A stretch of DNA of 64,000 nt. Source: Tetrahymena elliotti 4EA. Taxonomy: Eukaryota; Ciliophora; Oligohymenophorea; Hymenostomatida; Tetrahymenidae. A program made the position numbers and the translations under genes. Below the pieces are notes generated by a model. The model had not been told where the DNA came from and did not search any database. It worked only from the letters and a program-made list of their open reading frames with translations. Shown here one piece after another: positions 60,941-64,000 of the stretch (its first letter is position 1; every line of letters starts with the position of its first letter). Where the stretch lies: NCBI GenBank assembly GCA_000231825.2, contig JH720350.1, positions 197,163 through 261,162 of the forward strand, in the 5' to 3' direction.

Positions 60941-62152
60941 AACTCTATTTTTTATATGCTTTTTAATAAGGCTTAATCTCTACAAGCTTCTATTAATTTT
61001 TAAAAAGATCTCTTAAAATTTAACTTTTATTATCTATTTTATATACAATTATTACATCAAATTTTTTTAGCGAATTTTTTTTTCATTTTATATTATTTTA
61101 CTGTGAAAATTGCATTTATTTTTAATGGTTTTTTAAGTAAAATTAAAACTACTCTCATTTTCTATTTTTATTTTTTCATTTTACAATTATTTTTAAAATA
61201 AATGAAGGAAGATTAATGATTTAAAATTAATATATTTGATGGCTAAATAAACTAAAAAATTCAACTACCTTTTAAAATTCATTTGCATAATGGTCATATT
61301 TTATAGAATTCATTTATTCCTTTTCTCCTACTAAAATTATTTTTTGTAAAAAATTATTTCAGATTTAGAACAAAAATAATTTTATGTTGATTCTTAATTC
61401 TTTAATTAATAGAGACTTTTTATTTTATCAATTTAAAATTATTAAAAAATAAATCAAAAATGTTTATTTTTCTTTCTATTTAAAAATTTTTTATTTAATT
61501 TATCAATTAAGGATTCTGAAAAAATTTTAATTAAGCTAAAATCTAATTTTAGAACAAGTCTTCTTTTATTGATTATGTTTAATTAGATATTTGTAAGCTG
61601 ATTTTGACACCAAGCACTCTAAAATCAAATATAAGGGGAAGAAGTATTTAAAAAAGATATCTGATAAAAAAATAAACCAAAAAAATATCTTTTTTAAAAT
61701 CTTAAAATAATTAATAAATTATTTGAATCTCATTTTCAGCCATTTAAAAAAAAATCTTCAATAAAAATATTTTAAATGAGACTTGAAAATGATTAGATAT
61801 TTTAAATTAACCATTTTAATAAAAATATTAGATTTTTTAGCTAAATACAACAAAAAATTTACATGATCAATTTATCACATTAGATTCAACTACAAGAAGA
61901 GCATTACTTCAGAGTGATAATAAATCGAATCTTCTTTTAGTCATTTAATTTTAAATTCTAAAAATATTTTTGAAATAATAATTTTAGTTTTAAGTTTTTT
62001 TAGTGAAAAATGTGAAGTAAGTTTTTTTAATTTCAAGTATATCTTCTTTTTTTTGCATACTATCAATTTATTTAAAGAGGCCGATCTTACAACTAATTAT
62101 TTTTATATATTAAATTAAATTATAAAATATTAAAATTTGATATACTTAGAAT
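60941..62152. other. Intergenic spacer
   Basis: AT-rich sequence between the divergent channel 3 and NRAMP genes, carrying both promoters. Nothing coding was recognised. Confidence 0.5.
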
Positions 62153-64000
62153 ATGGATATAGAGCATATATAAAGTAGTTAGAAAAAAGACTAATTAGAT
62201 TCAGGGGAATTTAAATTTTCTTGGAAAGATCTATTTAAGTACTTTGGACCTGGCTTGCTGATATCTATAGCCTATTTAGATCCTGGTAATTTGGCAGGAG
62301 ATATGGAGGCTGGATTAGTTGGGAAGTATAGTCTCCTTTGGGTCCTATTTTTATCTACATCATTTGGATACTTATTTTAAGTAAAATCTATGAAATTAGG
62401 ATTGGTAACAGGAAAAGATCTAGCTAAGTTATGTAGAATTCATTTAGAACACAAAGAGAGCACTCTCTTATGGGTTATGGCAGAAATAGCCATTATGGGG
62501 AGTGATATTTAAGAAGTTTTAGGTACAGCAATAGGATTAAAAATATTATTTGGTTTGGAACTATGGATTGGTGTACTTTTAACTATATTTACAACTTTTT
62601 TAATCCTTTTGGTTAAAATTTGTGGTATGAGAAGCTTAGAAGTTGTATTTGCTGTACTGATTGGTACAATGGCTATTTGTTTTTTCATAAATTTAGGATA
62701 TATACAACCTAATACTGGAGATATAATTAAAGGTATGGTTGTTCCTACCATTCCATCAGGAGCTTATCTAGCTAGTATTGGGTTACTTGGAGCTGTAATT
62801 ATGCCTCATAATATTTACCTACATTCAGCATTAATGAATGAAAAAGAAATAGATAAGAATGATAAAAAGCTTGTAGCTAAATCCATATTTTATTTTAAGA
62901 TAGAAACTGCATTAAGCTTGTTTCTTTCATTCGTTATAAGTAGCTCAGTTATATGCACGTTTGCTTATTATAGTGATCAAAACCATCTAAATAATGGAGA
63001 TATTAAGCTTAGTAATGCAGGAGATGTTTTAGCTGGATCTTTTGGATAATCTGCTAAGTACATTTGGGGAATCGGCTTACTTGCTTCAGGACAATCTTCT
63101 ACTCTTACAGGTAAATATTGAATTAGTAACATAAAATTTGATTGTGTAAGTAGATTCAAAAATAGAATATTTGGAAAAATCTTTATTTTATCATCAAATT
63201 TTTTAAATAAATAAAAAACAAACAAGCTCAAAATAGTATAATACTAAAGAAATTAATGATTAATCAATAAAAAGACGCACTGAAATTAGTTATCCAATTG
63301 AATTAAAATTTTTATTAATAAACAATTTGAAAATTTTAATTAATTCTTACATCTAATGATTTAATGTTCACGTTTATTATTTACTTTTACATTTAATAAT
63401 ACTAAACATATAAATCCAGAAATAATTTGTTATTATAATACATATTTCGCCATTAGATTAAGCAATTTTTGTTTTTAAAAAAAGGAACATTAGCTGGATA
63501 ATATGTGATGACTGGATTTATTAAAATGAAAATGGGTGATTTTAGTAGGGCTTTGGTTACAAGAGCTATTGCTATTATTCCATCTGTTATTATCGCATTT
63601 GTAAATGAAAATGAAGACTTTAATATTTATCTCAATTTACTGCAAGCCATTTAACTTCCTTTTGCAATTATTCCCTTACTTAAATTCTCTAGTTCTTTGC
63701 AGATCATGGGTTCAGATGTAATGTAAAAAGGAGAATTGATAGTATTATCTTCTATTTCAGTTTTAATTGTTGTATCAAATTACTATTGTTTAATGCCAAA
63801 AAAAATTGATTTTTCAAGCAAGCTCACCTACTTTATGATTCTATTAAGCTTGTTTTATTTTGCATTCCTGATATTCGTTCTTAAATCTAAGATAGGGGTA
63901 AAACCTAAAAAATATTCAGATGAAATAAATATGATTAAAACTAGTCCTGTTATTGATTTAACTGATATTGAAAATAATTAGATTAACCCATAAAGCTAAA
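62153..64000 (+). CDS. NRAMP-family divalent metal transporter, 3' end beyond window
   Basis: Proton-coupled importer of manganese, iron and related divalent metals. Exon 1 is 62153-63110 and exon 2 starts at 63485; no TGA occurs before the window ends, so the last residues are missing, though the read so far (about 490 residues) already covers the family length. FGPGLLISIAYLDPGNLAGD holds the TM1 metal-site Asp43 and Asn46 of the DPGN motif. GAVIMPHNIYLHSAL at about 213-227 supplies the TM6 Ala-x-x-Met pair, the pattern of transition-metal rather than magnesium transporters. GQSSTLTGTLAGQYVMTGF, split by the intron inside a Gly codon, is the family's consensus transport signature after TM8. 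LQAIQLPFAIIPLLKF and MGSDVMQKGE lie in the expected place near TM10. Most NRAMPs have ESDL or NIE after DPGN; here it is NLAGD, a mild variant. Confidence 0.95.

Noticed and set aside
62509..62751. 80-codon minus-strand frame inside the NRAMP gene
   Set aside because: Antisense of conserved NRAMP helices.
1..64000. CRISPR arrays, operons, bacterial promoters, tRNA genes
   Set aside because: Intron-bearing nuclear ciliate genes show this is eukaryotic DNA; no regularly spaced repeats and no tRNA A/B-box pair with cloverleaf arms were found.

Overview
The window is macronuclear-type DNA of a ciliate, very probably Tetrahymena. In-frame TAA and TAG occur all through conserved domains where glutamine is expected, and TGA is the only stop that fits gene ends. 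The DNA is extremely AT-rich, and introns are AT-rich GT...AG of about 50-540 bp. The encoded ribosomal protein L15 has exactly the 204-residue length of the family. Most genes are invisible to a standard-code ORF finder, so gene models here were read by hand with the ciliate code and splice sites were chosen to keep conserved domains in frame.

Layout. 1-9.1 kb: 3' part of a ubiquitin-specific protease (+), snRNP Sm D1 (-), a DusA-type tRNA-dihydrouridine synthase (+) and ribosomal protein L15 (+). 10-16.2 kb: a degenerate aspartyl-protease-fold membrane protein (-), a DHHC palmitoyltransferase (+) and methionine sulfoxide reductase A (+). 16.2-19.9 kb: a gene-poor stretch with degenerate repeats and an assembly gap. 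19.9-28.5 kb: a ten-exon TypA/BipA GTPase with a mitochondrial-looking leader (-), COP9 signalosome subunit 3 (-) and the TFIIA large subunit (+). 29.8-39.3 kb: an unknown N-terminally anchored protein (-) and three coiled-coil or low-complexity proteins (-,+,-), with a second gap. 39.4-44.3 kb: a 1251-residue EF-hand-like/WD40 protein (-). 44.9-60.9 kb: three head-to-tail voltage-gated-like potassium channels with cyclic-nucleotide-binding domains (-). 62.2-64.0 kb: an NRAMP metal transporter (+) running off the right edge.

The genes are monocistronic, independently oriented and separated by 0.1-3.7 kb of AT-rich spacer; there are no operons. No tRNA, rRNA or transposon was recognised. The most notable region is the channel array: the three paralogues share exon structure, an unusual CCHC-type zinc knuckle directly after the cyclic-nucleotide-binding domain, a short conserved motif in otherwise diverged Asn/Gln-rich tails, and a C-run in the homologous last intron. 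Two of them also share patches of near-perfect nucleotide identity suggesting gene conversion. Other points of interest are the organellar TypA, the bacterial-type DusA, and the protease fold lacking both catalytic motifs.
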